Below, in pieces: positions 33,549-42,104 of a stretch of 63,120 bases of DNA. The stretch is from Acidobacteriota bacterium (lineage in GTDB: Bacteria > Acidobacteriota > Terriglobia > Acidiferrales > UBA7541): contig QHYJ01000016.1 of assembly GCA_003223255.1 (NCBI GenBank), forward strand, positions 1 through 63,120, given 5' to 3'. The number at the start of each line of letters is the position of its first letter. Positions within the stretch are counted from its first letter, which is position 1. The notes beneath the pieces are model-generated. The model searched no databases. It was not told the DNA's origin and saw nothing but the letters and a program-made list of their open reading frames with translations. Made by a program: the position numbers and the translations under genes.

Positions 33549-34445
33549 CTATCGGCCTCCCGTCACGAGGCGTTCCAACCATATAACAACCGCATTCAAG
33601 AAAGTCAGCTTGTTGGAAAGCCAGGTCAGTCTATTGAAGAAAACCAAGCCGCCAAAGAATAAGAGCAAGCCGCCGCTGAAAACCTCCACGGCGTGGAGAT
33701 ATTTTCGAAAATTCTTGTAAAACGCCATGAACTTACTGATCCCCAGCGCTGTGAGCAAAAACGGAATGGCTAGCCCGGCAGAATACACGGCTAGAAGAAG
33801 AACCCCGCGGGCAATCGTATCGCTGGCCGCGGCAAGGGCCAGAACGGCAGTCAGAATAGGCCCGATGCAGGGCGTCCAGCCGAAGGCGAAGGCGAAGCCC
33901 AGCAGAAAGCCGCCCCAGATCCCTGGTTGCCCGACGCTGCTGCGAAGGTGAACGTCGCGGTTGAGCCAGCGCGCCAACGCAGGACCAAAAAAGCCAATCA
34001 GTGCGAGTGAGAAGAAGTGCATCGGCCGGAGAGGGGCGAGGAGAGAAGTTTGGCGCATCACCGCGGCAACGCCCAGCGCCGCGAGGATGACGCCTAGAAT
34101 GATCCCAACGCGGAGCTTGAGTTTGACCAATGCGCCGATGAGGTGCAAGCCAAAAAGCAAAATCAGTGCGCCGGCGACGGGAGCCAGCAGATTGCGGTTT
34201 TGCTTGAGGAAAGCTCCGACGGCGCTGGCCGAAGCGCCGAACGCGATGAACACTACAGAGAAGCCAACAACAAACGCTGTTGCCGAAGAAAAAAGGCCGG
34301 AGCGCGGGACCTCGCCCTGGCGCAACTGCTCCATGCCGATGCCCGAAAGCATCGAGATGTAGCCGGGCACCAGCGGCAGCACGCAGGGCGAAAGAAAAGA
34401 TACCAGCCCGGCCAAAAACGCTCCTGCGAGAGAGACATCGGTCAT
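33549..34445 (-). CDS. ccdA: CcdA/DsbD-type transmembrane thiol-electron transporter
   Basis: A 298-residue protein with six or more membrane helices and the family signatures SFLSPCVLPLVPGY near the N-terminus and GWTPCIGPIL in the fourth helix. The two Cys, in SPCVLP and TPCIGP, form the redox pair that passes electrons across the inner membrane. It is longer than minimal CcdA (about 240 residues) because of an extra segment in the middle (RQTSLLAPLRPMHFFSLALI). It leads the operon ccdA-tlpA-tlpA. The probable role is to keep periplasmic TlpA proteins reduced, for cytochrome c maturation or repair of oxidised proteins. Confidence 0.9.
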   Translation of the reverse strand: MTDVSLAGAFLAGLVSFLSPCVLPLVPGYISMLSGIGMEQLRQGEVPRSGLFSSATAFVVGFSVVFIAFGASASAVGAFLKQNRNLLAPVAGALILLFGLHLIGALVKLKLRVGIILGVILAALGVAAVMRQTSLLAPLRPMHFFSLALIGFFGPALARWLNRDVHLRSSVGQPGIWGGFLLGFAFAFGWTPCIGPILTAVLALAAASDTIARGVLLLAVYSAGLAIPFLLTALGISKFMAFYKNFRKYLHAVEVFSGGLLLFFGGLVFFNRLTWLSNKLTFLNAVVIWLERLVTGGR

Positions 34446-34773
34446 ATTCGGTTCATACCTTCAACTTCGCATCATACCCGCAATGGAGACGATCGTGTAA
34501 TCCCCGGAATTATCCCAGCGCCCACTGGCATGCGCACGGGGCTCATTGAGGGAGGACAGAGGCTCAGTCCAGCCATTAGACGCACTGGAGAGGAAAAAGG
34601 AGCATGCGGTCCTCTCAAGCATACCGATGACAGTTGAAGCCTTTGGCTGGCGCGCCGCGCGACCGACATTCTGCCCAGCGTTTGCAACGCCTTGAATCTA
34701 AAAGAATTGCCAGGCTGCCGATTGGCACCGGGTTTGCCGTTGCACGGTAGAGCGCGCGGGAGGAGCGCCTGCG
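34446..34773. other. Divergent intergenic region between ccdA and the lipid cassette
   Basis: About 330 bp without a convincing ORF. It must contain the promoters of both divergent units. A good ribosome-binding site (GGGAGGAGC) lies at the right end, before the ATG at 34774. No structured RNA was recognised. Confidence 0.4.
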
Positions 34774-35454
34774 ATGCCTTTTGAATGGACGCCCAATAAA
34801 GTGACCGCACTGCGCGTGGCGGTGGGATTCGCTGCGGTAAGCCTCTTTGGTCGGGGCGCTTGGGCCAATCTGCTGGCCGTGGCATTGACCGCAGCTGCAA
34901 TCGCCCTCGATGGGCTGGATGGGCACCTTGCGCGCAAGAAAAAGATGGCCACGCCCATGGGAGCGCAGTTGGACATTCTCGGCGACCGCATGATCGAAAA
35001 CGTGTATTTCACCTATTTCGCGGTGGTGGGGATGGTTTCGCTGTGGCTGCCGATTTTGTTTTTCGCGCGCGGCGCAGCGACAGATTTTCTGCGTGGGCTC
35101 GCGATGAAAGCGGGCCACTCCGGCTGGGGCGCGAATGCGCTGCACCAAACGTGGTGGGGACGGGCGCTGGTGGCTTCGCGCTGGAGCCGCGGGCTCTACG
35201 CCGCGATGAAATGCCTGTGCTTCTGCTATCTGGGAATGGAGTTGGCGCTGACGCGCGGGCCAGTGGCTTTGGTGAGCGGGCTTGGCGGAGACATCAGCGC
35301 AGCGATTCGAATGGGCGCACAGATGCTCACCTGGGCGACCGCGGTGTTTTGCCTGGTACGCGGCCTGCCGGTGCTGGTGGAGGGCTGGAAATATTTCGCG
35401 GGGAATGTGCGACAGGGGCGTGCGGGGAAACGGGCAGCGCCGGAGGCTGCGTGA
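34774..35454 (+). CDS. CDP-alcohol phosphatidyltransferase
   Basis: This 226-residue integral membrane enzyme carries the complete family motif D-x2-D-G-x2-A-R-x8-G-x3-D-x3-D: Asp46, Asp49-Gly50, Ala53-Arg54, Gly63, Asp67 and Asp71 (DGLDGHLARKKKM then GAQLDILGD). Such enzymes transfer a phosphatidyl group from CDP-diacylglycerol to an alcohol such as glycerol-3-phosphate or inositol-1-phosphate. Four to six membrane helices follow. The next genes, a HAD phosphatase overlapping or adjoining the stop codon and a PAP2 protein, suggest a lipid head-group pathway in which a phosphorylated product is dephosphorylated. The acceptor cannot be decided from the motif alone. Confidence 0.88.
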   Translation: MPFEWTPNKVTALRVAVGFAAVSLFGRGAWANLLAVALTAAAIALDGLDGHLARKKKMATPMGAQLDILGDRMIENVYFTYFAVVGMVSLWLPILFFARGAATDFLRGLAMKAGHSGWGANALHQTWWGRALVASRWSRGLYAAMKCLCFCYLGMELALTRGPVALVSGLGGDISAAIRMGAQMLTWATAVFCLVRGLPVLVEGWKYFAGNVRQGRAGKRAAPEAA

Positions 35455-35462
35455 GGGAAGCT

Positions 35463-36266
35463 ATGGGAGCCAAGGAACATGGCGCACGAGTCGCGGCGTT
35501 CTTTGATTTGGATGGAACTTTGATGCCGCGGCCATCGATGGAACGCCGGTTTTTTCGAGTGCTGCGCTATCGCCGTGAAATTCCGCTGAAGAACTATTTT
35601 TCTTGGTTGCGAGAAGCCCTGAAATTGCTGCCGCGCGGGGTTGGCGCCGTGAAGCAGGCAAACAAAATGTATTTGGAAGGCGTACACAGTCTCGACGAGT
35701 GTGGCGCGGGAAGTCGCAGTGATTTTCCCGCACACAAGGGCGGCCCCCAAGCGGAGGGACAGGCATTGACGCTTCCGAGGCGCAACCCACGATTGCCTGT
35801 CCCTCGCTTTTTTGAGGAGGCGGTGGAAAGAGTCACGTGTCATGCCATGTTGGGCCACGCCATCGTGATCGTGAGTGGCACCCTCGCGCCTTTGGCGGCG
35901 CTCGCGGCGAGGGCATTAGAAATGGAATTAGCGGTTCGAGGATTTGCCATGAAAATTCGCGTCTGCTCGACAAGACTGGAAGAAATGAAGGGCCAGTGGA
36001 CTGGCCGCATTGCTGGTGAAGCCATGTTCGGCCAAGCGAAAGCGCGGGCCGTCGCCGCGCTAGCGGACCAATGGCACTTGGATTTGACGCAATGCTGGGC
36101 GTATGGGGACAGCGCGAAGGATCGGGAGATGCTGGAGGCGGTAGGTAAACCGGCTGCTGTGAATCCGACATGGAAGCTGGCGCGAATGGCCCTAAAACGG
36201 GATTGGCCGGTGTGGCGTTGGAGAGAAAAAGAGATTTGCCACCGAGACGCAGAGAGCACGGAGTAG
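35463..36266 (+). CDS. HAD-superfamily (subclass IB) phosphatase with in-frame palindromic insertion
   Basis: From ATG 35463 (GAGGGAAG upstream) the protein has 267 residues. A GTG at 35451, overlapping the previous stop as GTGA, is an alternative start. HAD motifs are present in order: I is Asp15-Leu-Asp17-Gly-Thr (FFDLDGTL), II is VSGT, III the Lys in FGQAKARAV, and IV is GDSAKDREM (Asp216, Asp220). The SerB/PgpC-like pattern suggests dephosphorylation of a lipid or alcohol phosphate. Between ECGAG and FFEEAVERV there is an unusual Pro/Arg/Gln-rich stretch of about 30 residues, encoded by DNA with a perfect 12-bp inverted repeat. This looks like an inserted repeat element tolerated in frame. 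Confidence 0.82.
   Translation: MGAKEHGARVAAFFDLDGTLMPRPSMERRFFRVLRYRREIPLKNYFSWLREALKLLPRGVGAVKQANKMYLEGVHSLDECGAGSRSDFPAHKGGPQAEGQALTLPRRNPRLPVPRFFEEAVERVTCHAMLGHAIVIVSGTLAPLAALAARALEMELAVRGFAMKIRVCSTRLEEMKGQWTGRIAGEAMFGQAKARAVAALADQWHLDLTQCWAYGDSAKDREMLEAVGKPAAVNPTWKLARMALKRDWPVWRWREKEICHRDAESTE
35754..35805 (+). repeat. In-frame palindromic element inside the HAD gene
   Basis: GAGGGACAGGCA at 35754-35765 is the exact reverse complement of TGCCTGTCCCTC at 35794-35805, with a 28-base loop. It lies within codons for a segment that has no counterpart in ordinary HAD-IB phosphatases, and the reading frame stays open through it. Confidence 0.7.
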
Positions 36267-36324
36267 AAAGAATGAATGGCATTGAGGCGGCAGCAAATAA
36301 TTCGCGGTGGTCGCGGGCGGGGCG

Positions 36325-37383
36325 ATGCGCATGAACGAACTCCACAGGCAAGACTACCCGGTCAGCGAAGGCGAGAGCGCGGTTGCGTGGGCGCCACAGC
36401 CAAAGCGACTGGCCTTCACAACGCTTATCGTCCGGCAGTTTGCGGAAGCGTGTGCGGCATGCGGCGCGTTCGAATGGATCGCGCTGGGATACCTGGCGCT
36501 GTCCAGCGTACTGATTGCACTGTTCGCGGAGAACCTGGCACATCCGGCGAGATTGATTGCCGTGCAAGCACTCGTCGCAGCGATCATTTTGTTGCTGAGC
36601 AGAGCCGAACGGCGATATGCGGAGCAGCGGGCAGACAAGAATGGCCAATTTACCGTCCGTTTCTGGCATTTTTGGCGGCACTGGTATCCGCACCTGTTTT
36701 TCCTCTTTTGTTTTGAGGAAATGGGTCAACTGGTCCATCTCGTGAATGCCGGATGGGGGGATGCCAGGCTCATTGCCTTCGATCGCTGGCTCATGGGCGT
36801 GAATCCGTCGCTCTGGTTTGAACACCTTGCCCAGCCCGCGCTGACGGAATTCATGGAATTTTCCTACTTTACTTACTTTGTTTACCTGCTCATTCTCGGC
36901 GGCGTTCTTTATTGCCAGCGTGACTGGAAAAGCTATTGGGCAGTGATGACGTACTCGGCCGTTGGTTATGTGTGCGGCTACCTCATTGCCATGCTGTTTC
37001 CGGTGCAGGGCCCGTGGTTCACGCTGGCGGGCCAGTGGCATGGCGGGCTCGTCGGCGGCCCGTTTACGGCGGCCATCGACTTCATTGAAAAATGTGGCCG
37101 CGTGCACGGCGCTGCGTTTCCTTCGCAGCACGTCGCGGGAGCGATGGGCGCGGTTTGGGGAGCGTGGCGACACCGGCGCTGGCTCTTCTGGACCTTCGTT
37201 CCCTTCGTCGCGTGCATGTGCGTTTCGACGGTCTATGTCCGCAACCATTATGTGGCCGACGTGCTGGGCGGGTTGGTCACGGGGACGCTGGGATATTTCC
37301 TGGGGCGCTGCGTCATGCAAGCACGCGGTTCTGTGGCCAGCTCCGTAGAGAATCATACAGGAATGACTTTCCACCAGATCTGA
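36325..37383 (+). CDS. PAP2-superfamily membrane protein (inositol-phosphorylceramide-synthase-like)
   Basis: About 352 residues from ATG 36325; 36307 (GTG) and 36331 are alternatives. There are about six membrane helices. The PAP2 catalytic motifs are PSQHVAGAMG (SxxH) and VRNHYVADVLGG (RNHYxxD), near the C-terminus, while the KxxxxxxRP motif is weak, as in the PAP2_3 subgroup that includes inositol-phosphorylceramide synthases. PAP2 enzymes hydrolyse or exchange phosphate esters at the membrane surface. In the order CDP-alcohol transferase, HAD phosphatase, PAP2 it could move a head group onto another lipid or dephosphorylate a lipid. The gene starts about 60 bp after the HAD gene, on the same strand. 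Confidence 0.82.
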   Translation: MRMNELHRQDYPVSEGESAVAWAPQPKRLAFTTLIVRQFAEACAACGAFEWIALGYLALSSVLIALFAENLAHPARLIAVQALVAAIILLLSRAERRYAEQRADKNGQFTVRFWHFWRHWYPHLFFLFCFEEMGQLVHLVNAGWGDARLIAFDRWLMGVNPSLWFEHLAQPALTEFMEFSYFTYFVYLLILGGVLYCQRDWKSYWAVMTYSAVGYVCGYLIAMLFPVQGPWFTLAGQWHGGLVGGPFTAAIDFIEKCGRVHGAAFPSQHVAGAMGAVWGAWRHRRWLFWTFVPFVACMCVSTVYVRNHYVADVLGGLVTGTLGYFLGRCVMQARGSVASSVENHTGMTFHQI

Positions 37384-37543
37384 ATTCTTGGCAGGTTTTG
37401 CAGGGGCCAAGATCTGGGATCGGTCCGCCTTTGTGCAACCACGGCCTTTGCCCGCCCCAATTTGGATGTTGTATCCGGCTTCTCCCTTGCGAATCTAACC
37501 CTTTATGTCCCCTCCAGTGACGCTCGGAAAGGAGAGCGGGTCG

Positions 37544-38710
37544 ATGGCTACTACTACAACTTCTCCCGAAACCGACTGGCGCCAGGAATGGTTCGAATTT
37601 GAAGACGCCACCTATTTGAACCTCGCCGGCCAATCGCCGCTTCCGCGAGTTTCTGTTCGCGCCGTCGAGGCAGCGCTCGAGGCCAAGAAATTTCCGCATC
37701 ACAAAACGGACGCCACGTACTTCGAAGTGCCCGATCGCATCCGCGAATGCATCGCCAAACTGATTGGCGGCAAGCCCGCCGAAATTGCACTCACCAGTGG
37801 AGCAAGCGCAGGCGTGATGGCAGTAGCGCAGGGCCTGAACTGGCAACCGGGCGATGAAGTAGTCACGGCCAAGGGCGAATTCCCCCTCCAATACACGGGA
37901 TGGAAGCCCATGGAAGAACGCGAGGGTGTGAAGCTGAAGATCGTCGCGCCACGCGGCCGATTTATTTCCGCGGACGATTTGATTGGCGCCATGACGCCAA
38001 GAACGCGCGTCGTTTCCGTGAGCCTGGTGCGTTACGACGACGGCTCACTTCTCGATGCGCCGCGCGTCGCCGCTGCTTGCCACAAGCAAGGCGCACTGCT
38101 TCTGCTCGATGTGAGCCAGTGCTGCGGCGCCATGCCGATGAACGTCCACAAACTCGGCGCCGATTTTCTCGTTTGCGCCGGATACAAATGGCTGCTCAGC
38201 CCTTTTGGTACGGGATTTTTCTGGGTCAACAGCAAGCACCTTCCTTCGGTCCGGCCAGGCCCTTTCTATTGGATGGCGGTTCAAGGCTCGGACAATTTTT
38301 CGGCTTTGAATTTTGATGACCCGAAGCCTGCACCCAACGCCAAACGTTGGGATGCGCCGGAGTGGGCCAGTTATTTCAACTTTAATCTCGCGGGCATGGA
38401 CACTTCCGTGGAATTGGTGTTGCGCATGGGCCCCGAACGTGTTGCTGCTCACAATCGCACACTCATCGATTTTATGTTCGAGCGTCTTCCCAGAGATCGC
38501 TGCATTCCGGCGAGTCCGCTGGATCCGGCAGAGCGCGGGCCGTATGGCTGCTTCTGCGCGCGGAGCCGCGAAAAGACTACCGAGCTTTACCGGCGTCTGC
38601 GCAAAGAAAACGTGATCGTGAGCCTGCGCGAAGACAACATTCGCGTCTCACCGCACTTGTACAATACCGAACGGGACATCGACCGACTCATCAGCGTGAT
38701 CACGCCATGA
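37544..38710 (+). CDS. Class V aminotransferase-fold PLP enzyme (cysteine-desulfurase-like)
   Basis: I chose ATG 37544 because GGAAAGGAGAG precedes it; the upstream ATG at 37505 has no ribosome-binding site. The 388-residue protein has the class V fold, starting YLNLAGQSPLPRVSVRAVE, with IALTSGASAGVMAVAQGL for cofactor phosphate contacts, LLLLDVSQCCGAMP with the ring-stacking Asp, and the PLP lysine near residue 215 in CAGYKWLLSPFGTGF. It resembles the broad cysteine desulfurase / isopenicillin-epimerase-like group; the catalytic Cys loop of true desulfurases is not evident. Its stop overlaps the start of the next gene (ATGA), so the two form a unit. Confidence 0.87.
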   Translation: MATTTTSPETDWRQEWFEFEDATYLNLAGQSPLPRVSVRAVEAALEAKKFPHHKTDATYFEVPDRIRECIAKLIGGKPAEIALTSGASAGVMAVAQGLNWQPGDEVVTAKGEFPLQYTGWKPMEEREGVKLKIVAPRGRFISADDLIGAMTPRTRVVSVSLVRYDDGSLLDAPRVAAACHKQGALLLLDVSQCCGAMPMNVHKLGADFLVCAGYKWLLSPFGTGFFWVNSKHLPSVRPGPFYWMAVQGSDNFSALNFDDPKPAPNAKRWDAPEWASYFNFNLAGMDTSVELVLRMGPERVAAHNRTLIDFMFERLPRDRCIPASPLDPAERGPYGCFCARSREKTTELYRRLRKENVIVSLREDNIRVSPHLYNTERDIDRLISVITP

Positions 38711-39636
38711 GCGAGTCGCAACCGTGGCCCGGAATTGCCGTCGTCGGTGCGGGCGCCGTCGGCGGATATTTTGGAAGCTTGCTCGCTCGCGCCGGTGCGC
38801 CGGTGAGGATGATCGGCCGCCCGGCGTTCGTCGAAGCGGTGAAGAAACACGGACTCTTCCTCGATACGCTGCAGTTTCAAGAAAGAGTCCAGGTCGAAGT
38901 CTCTACGGACCATGGGGCGGTGCGCGGCGCAGAAGTTGTGCTTTTCTGCGTGAAGACCACGGACAATGCCGCGACCGCACGCGCCATTGCGCCGCTGCTT
39001 TCGAAAGACGCGCTCGTCCTGAGCATGCAAAATGGGGTGGACAACGTGGAACAAATTCGCGCTGCCGCCGGGATCGACGCGCTTCCCAGCGTGGTTTACG
39101 TTGCTGCGTCCGTGCCCGAACCTGGCCGCGTGAAGCACGTGGGCCGCGGCGATCTGGTGGTCGGGCCGAAGAATGCAAAGACGGAGCGCGTTGCGGCGCT
39201 CTTTTCGCGCGCCAATGTTCCGTGCCGCATTTCGGAAAACATCGAAGCTGAGCTTTGGACCAAGCTGGTGTGGAACTGCGCGTTGAATGCTGTCTCCGCG
39301 CTTGGTCACGCGAAGTACGGGCAAATTGCCGGGAGCGCCGATGCCTGGAAAGTGGTTGAGACGGCGGTCTACGAAGTGCTCGCCCTGGCGAGGGCGGCGA
39401 ACATCCATCCGCCAGGTCTTGAAGATCCGAAGGCGGCCCTGACCGGCGCGCTGAAAATCGCCACGCAGATGGCGGAAGCGCTCTCTTCGACGGCGCAGGA
39501 CATGAACCGCGGCAAGCGCACGGAGATTGATTCGCTGAACGGCTATGTCTCGCGCCGAGGCGCGGAACTCGGCGTCCCAACGCCCGTCAACCATGCTCTC
39601 TATGCTTTGGTGAAACTCGCGGAAGGCCGCTCCTGA
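38707..39636 (+). CDS. Ketopantoate reductase (ApbA/PanE) family protein
   Basis: A 309-residue NADP-dependent reductase. The Rossmann motif is VVGAGAVGGYFGSLLARAG at residues about 12-30. The middle part contains SMQNGVDNVE, and the substrate-binding helix has the catalytic-type Lys in AELWTKLVWNCALNAVSAL. The C-terminal domain has DMNRGKRTEIDSLNGYV, the usual family signature. Family members make pantoate for coenzyme A, but many paralogues reduce other 2-oxo acids. The ATGA overlap with the class V aminotransferase gene points to a joint pathway, possibly of an amino or oxo acid, and not necessarily pantothenate. I therefore give no gene symbol. Confidence 0.87.
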   Translation: MSESQPWPGIAVVGAGAVGGYFGSLLARAGAPVRMIGRPAFVEAVKKHGLFLDTLQFQERVQVEVSTDHGAVRGAEVVLFCVKTTDNAATARAIAPLLSKDALVLSMQNGVDNVEQIRAAAGIDALPSVVYVAASVPEPGRVKHVGRGDLVVGPKNAKTERVAALFSRANVPCRISENIEAELWTKLVWNCALNAVSALGHAKYGQIAGSADAWKVVETAVYEVLALARAANIHPPGLEDPKAALTGALKIATQMAEALSSTAQDMNRGKRTEIDSLNGYVSRRGAELGVPTPVNHALYALVKLAEGRS

Positions 39637-39645
39637 AGCGAATTC

Positions 39646-41283
39646 TTACTGGCGATCGTCCGGCGCGTGAAAGGGTATGTGCACGATGGCTTCGAGGTCG
39701 ACGGGCTCGCCCTGCCGGGTCGCTGGTCGGAATTTCCATTGGCTCAGCGCCTTCATGGCGTTGGCGTCCAGTTCATCATCGATCCCACGGACCAACTGGC
39801 TGCTGTCCACGGATCCGTCGCCCCGAATCACGGCGTAGAGGACCACTTCGCCTTCCACGTGCTCGTTGATGAGAGTAGGCGGATATTTCGGATCGACTTT
39901 GCGGATCGGAGAAGGTCCGGACAGATCCGAGGAAGGGACGCGAGGAGCATCAGCATTGGTGCGCAGCTCGGTGAAATTCAAGATCCAGCTCCCCGTCGCG
40001 CTGTTCAAGTTCGGCATGTCGATTTGCATTTTGTAAATCTTCTTGGAAGCGAAAATCTCTTCCGGTTTCGCCCCCGGCGGAAGCGCCGTGAAGTTCGGCG
40101 GAGCAGTCCTCACCGCTTCATCATCGGATGTTGTTTTTGGCCGCGTGATCAGCGTATGCGGCGTCGGCGCGGTGATTTTTTCTGCTTCACCAAGTCCTGA
40201 CATTCCTTTGTTCGCCGGAGGATTTCCGCCGCGAATGCTGATGTCGGCCACGCTGTTGCCTGCACTTGTTCCTCCAGTGCTGTTAGACGAGCCTGTGGCT
40301 GGCCCATTCGCACCGGGGGTTTCCTTGGGCGAACCGACTGGCACGCCGGGTTTCTTGCCTTCAGGCGAAATGGAAACGCGTGCTAGGAGATTTCCTTGCG
40401 GCGGAACAACCGGGGCGGGCGGAGCAGGCGTCGCCGAGAGCGCGATCAATGTCGAGGAATTGCCGTTCAGCCCGGCCAATTGTGTGGTGCCTACATCCGG
40501 CGCCGGCGCCAGATTGCCCTGCTGAGCTTTTGGCGCGACACGTGGTGCGGCTCCTCCGTTTAATTCGAGATCTGGCCGCTTCGGTCCGTTGGGCGTGGCA
40601 ACCAATGCCATCGTGCCGGGCTTCTCGTCAAACACAGGCACATCCGGTGAAGGCGCGTCGGTTAGGGTGGCTACGCGGCGCTGCTTGGGATGCAGCTTGG
40701 CCAGTTCTTCTTTGCTGATAACCAGCCGCGGCCGCATCGGACCGGGCATGTCCTGGATTTGCACCATGTTCGGAAGGCTGGGAAGGATCTTCGGCGGTAC
40801 GGGAGGCGCAGCGGAATTGATTAGCGTTTGACGCGGATGATTGGGATGAACGGGATCGCTCGAAATGTGCTGGCGCGGATGAAAAGCATCTGCCCCTTCC
40901 GGCGGAAGAGGTGTCTCGGGCTCGCTGCGCAGACTGGGTTTGCGTGTTGGCTCTGTGGGCTTTGGAGCTTTCAGGTCCAGCAAAGGCAGATCGTTGATCG
41001 GTCCCGACCAGGAGAGTTCCACGTTGTCGAACGAAGTATTGTGACGCGCCATCGCGGGAAACCGCGGAAACGGCATCACCAGAATGACGACGTGCCACAG
41101 GGCCGCGGCAAGCAGCGCGCGTCGCGGGATTTTCCGCTCAATCCAGCAATATTTGAAAAATCCTTCGCTCGAGAATTTCTTGCCTGCCGGAGATCGGCTG
41201 AAGATAGTTGCCAGATCACTGCCGATCCCTTGCTGGAAACTTCCCCACTCGATATCCAGTTTCGGCGGCCGAATCACCCGCAA
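39646..41283 (-). CDS. TonB-like protein with long proline-rich spacer
   Basis: About 545 residues are shown from a TTG at 41283. The frame stays open upstream to about 41370, so the true start is uncertain. A membrane segment at residues about 55-74 (RRALLAAALWHVVILVMPF) follows a cytoplasmic stretch. A long Pro/Gly/Asn/Ala-rich periplasmic spacer of about 370 residues follows. The TonB C-terminal domain closes the protein (DPKYPPTLINEHVEGEVVLY, AMKALSQWKFRPATRQGEPV). TonB couples the inner-membrane proton-motive force to outer-membrane receptors such as the two encoded in this window. The spacer is long enough to cross the periplasm. No exbB or exbD genes are adjacent, and a long N-terminal extension is unusual for TonB. 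Confidence 0.82.
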   Translation of the reverse strand: MRVIRPPKLDIEWGSFQQGIGSDLATIFSRSPAGKKFSSEGFFKYCWIERKIPRRALLAAALWHVVILVMPFPRFPAMARHNTSFDNVELSWSGPINDLPLLDLKAPKPTEPTRKPSLRSEPETPLPPEGADAFHPRQHISSDPVHPNHPRQTLINSAAPPVPPKILPSLPNMVQIQDMPGPMRPRLVISKEELAKLHPKQRRVATLTDAPSPDVPVFDEKPGTMALVATPNGPKRPDLELNGGAAPRVAPKAQQGNLAPAPDVGTTQLAGLNGNSSTLIALSATPAPPAPVVPPQGNLLARVSISPEGKKPGVPVGSPKETPGANGPATGSSNSTGGTSAGNSVADISIRGGNPPANKGMSGLGEAEKITAPTPHTLITRPKTTSDDEAVRTAPPNFTALPPGAKPEEIFASKKIYKMQIDMPNLNSATGSWILNFTELRTNADAPRVPSSDLSGPSPIRKVDPKYPPTLINEHVEGEVVLYAVIRGDGSVDSSQLVRGIDDELDANAMKALSQWKFRPATRQGEPVDLEAIVHIPFHAPDDRQ

Positions 41284-41439
41284 ACGCGCCGGGGCGGGCG
41301 CCGCGGCAGTGGCCTGTCTTGAAAAACCGAAAAAGTTGGTGTAGTTCAGAGCCCGGTCCTTTGGAAGCTAGACGTTTCAAACCAAGGCGCGCTCGATTTG
41401 CATACCAACGTACTCAGATGAGACTCTGCCGGTGCTGGT

Positions 41440-42039
41440 TTACTGAGCAGAGTCGTTTTTGCCGGTAGCCACGGCAGTGCGGCGGTAGAAGCTCAGAGCT
41501 GCATCACCCTGTTTGAGAACGCGGTAGCAATGCAGCGCACCCGCTTCATCCGGCAGGCCGAAGCTGCGGCGATGCTCCGCGATTACCACTCCGCCGGGCG
41601 CGAGAAGATTCTCCGAACCCAGAGATTCTAACACGCGAGCATAGTCGTTGGCTGCAGCATAAGGCGGATCGAGAAAAATGTAATCGAATTGAGGGTTTTT
41701 GCCTCTTCTTCCCGATGTAAGCATTTCCAATCCGCGAAATGCATCCATGCAAAGCACTGTCGCGCCGCTTCGGATGTCAAGTGATTCCAGATTTCGCCGA
41801 ATAAGCCCGGCGGCTGGGGCATGGTGTTCCACGAACGCCACTTCGACTGCACCCCGGCTCAGTGCCTCAATTCCAATAGCTCCCGTTCCTGCAAACAGAT
41901 CGAGGAATCGCGATCCCGCAACGTCCGGCCCCAAAACATTGAAGAGCGTTTCGCGCAAACGGTCGCTTGTGGGGCGCAGCGCCTGACCTTTCAAGCTCTT
42001 CAGCATGCGGCTGCGATAAGTGCCTGCGATAATGCGCAT
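41440..42039 (-). CDS. rsmD: 16S rRNA (guanine966-N2)-methyltransferase
   Basis: From ATG 42039 the protein has 199 residues, the usual length. The first residues, MRIIAGTYRSRML and then ALRPTSDRLRETLFNVL, are diagnostic for RsmD. The SAM-binding loop is FLDLFAGTGAIGIEALSRGA, and the catalytic N6/N2-type motif is DPPY (IFLDPPYAAA). The enzyme methylates G966 of 16S rRNA on 30S subunits. An upstream in-frame start (42141) would overlap recG and has no RsmD character. It follows recG on the same strand with a 65-bp gap. The recG-rsmD neighbourhood, usually followed by coaD, is common, but coaD is not seen here. Confidence 0.92.
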   Translation of the reverse strand: MRIIAGTYRSRMLKSLKGQALRPTSDRLRETLFNVLGPDVAGSRFLDLFAGTGAIGIEALSRGAVEVAFVEHHAPAAGLIRRNLESLDIRSGATVLCMDAFRGLEMLTSGRRGKNPQFDYIFLDPPYAAANDYARVLESLGSENLLAPGGVVIAEHRRSFGLPDEAGALHCYRVLKQGDAALSFYRRTAVATGKNDSAQ

Positions 42040-42104
42040 GAATCCAGCAAACCTATGTCTCTGACTTTCAGGAAAGCCAAACGGCTTTCGAACCCCAAAA
42101 TGGC

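Noticed and set aside
34860-35450. Upstream extension of the HAD frame
   Set aside because: It is the CDP-alcohol transferase gene read in another frame; the HAD start is at 35463 or 35451.
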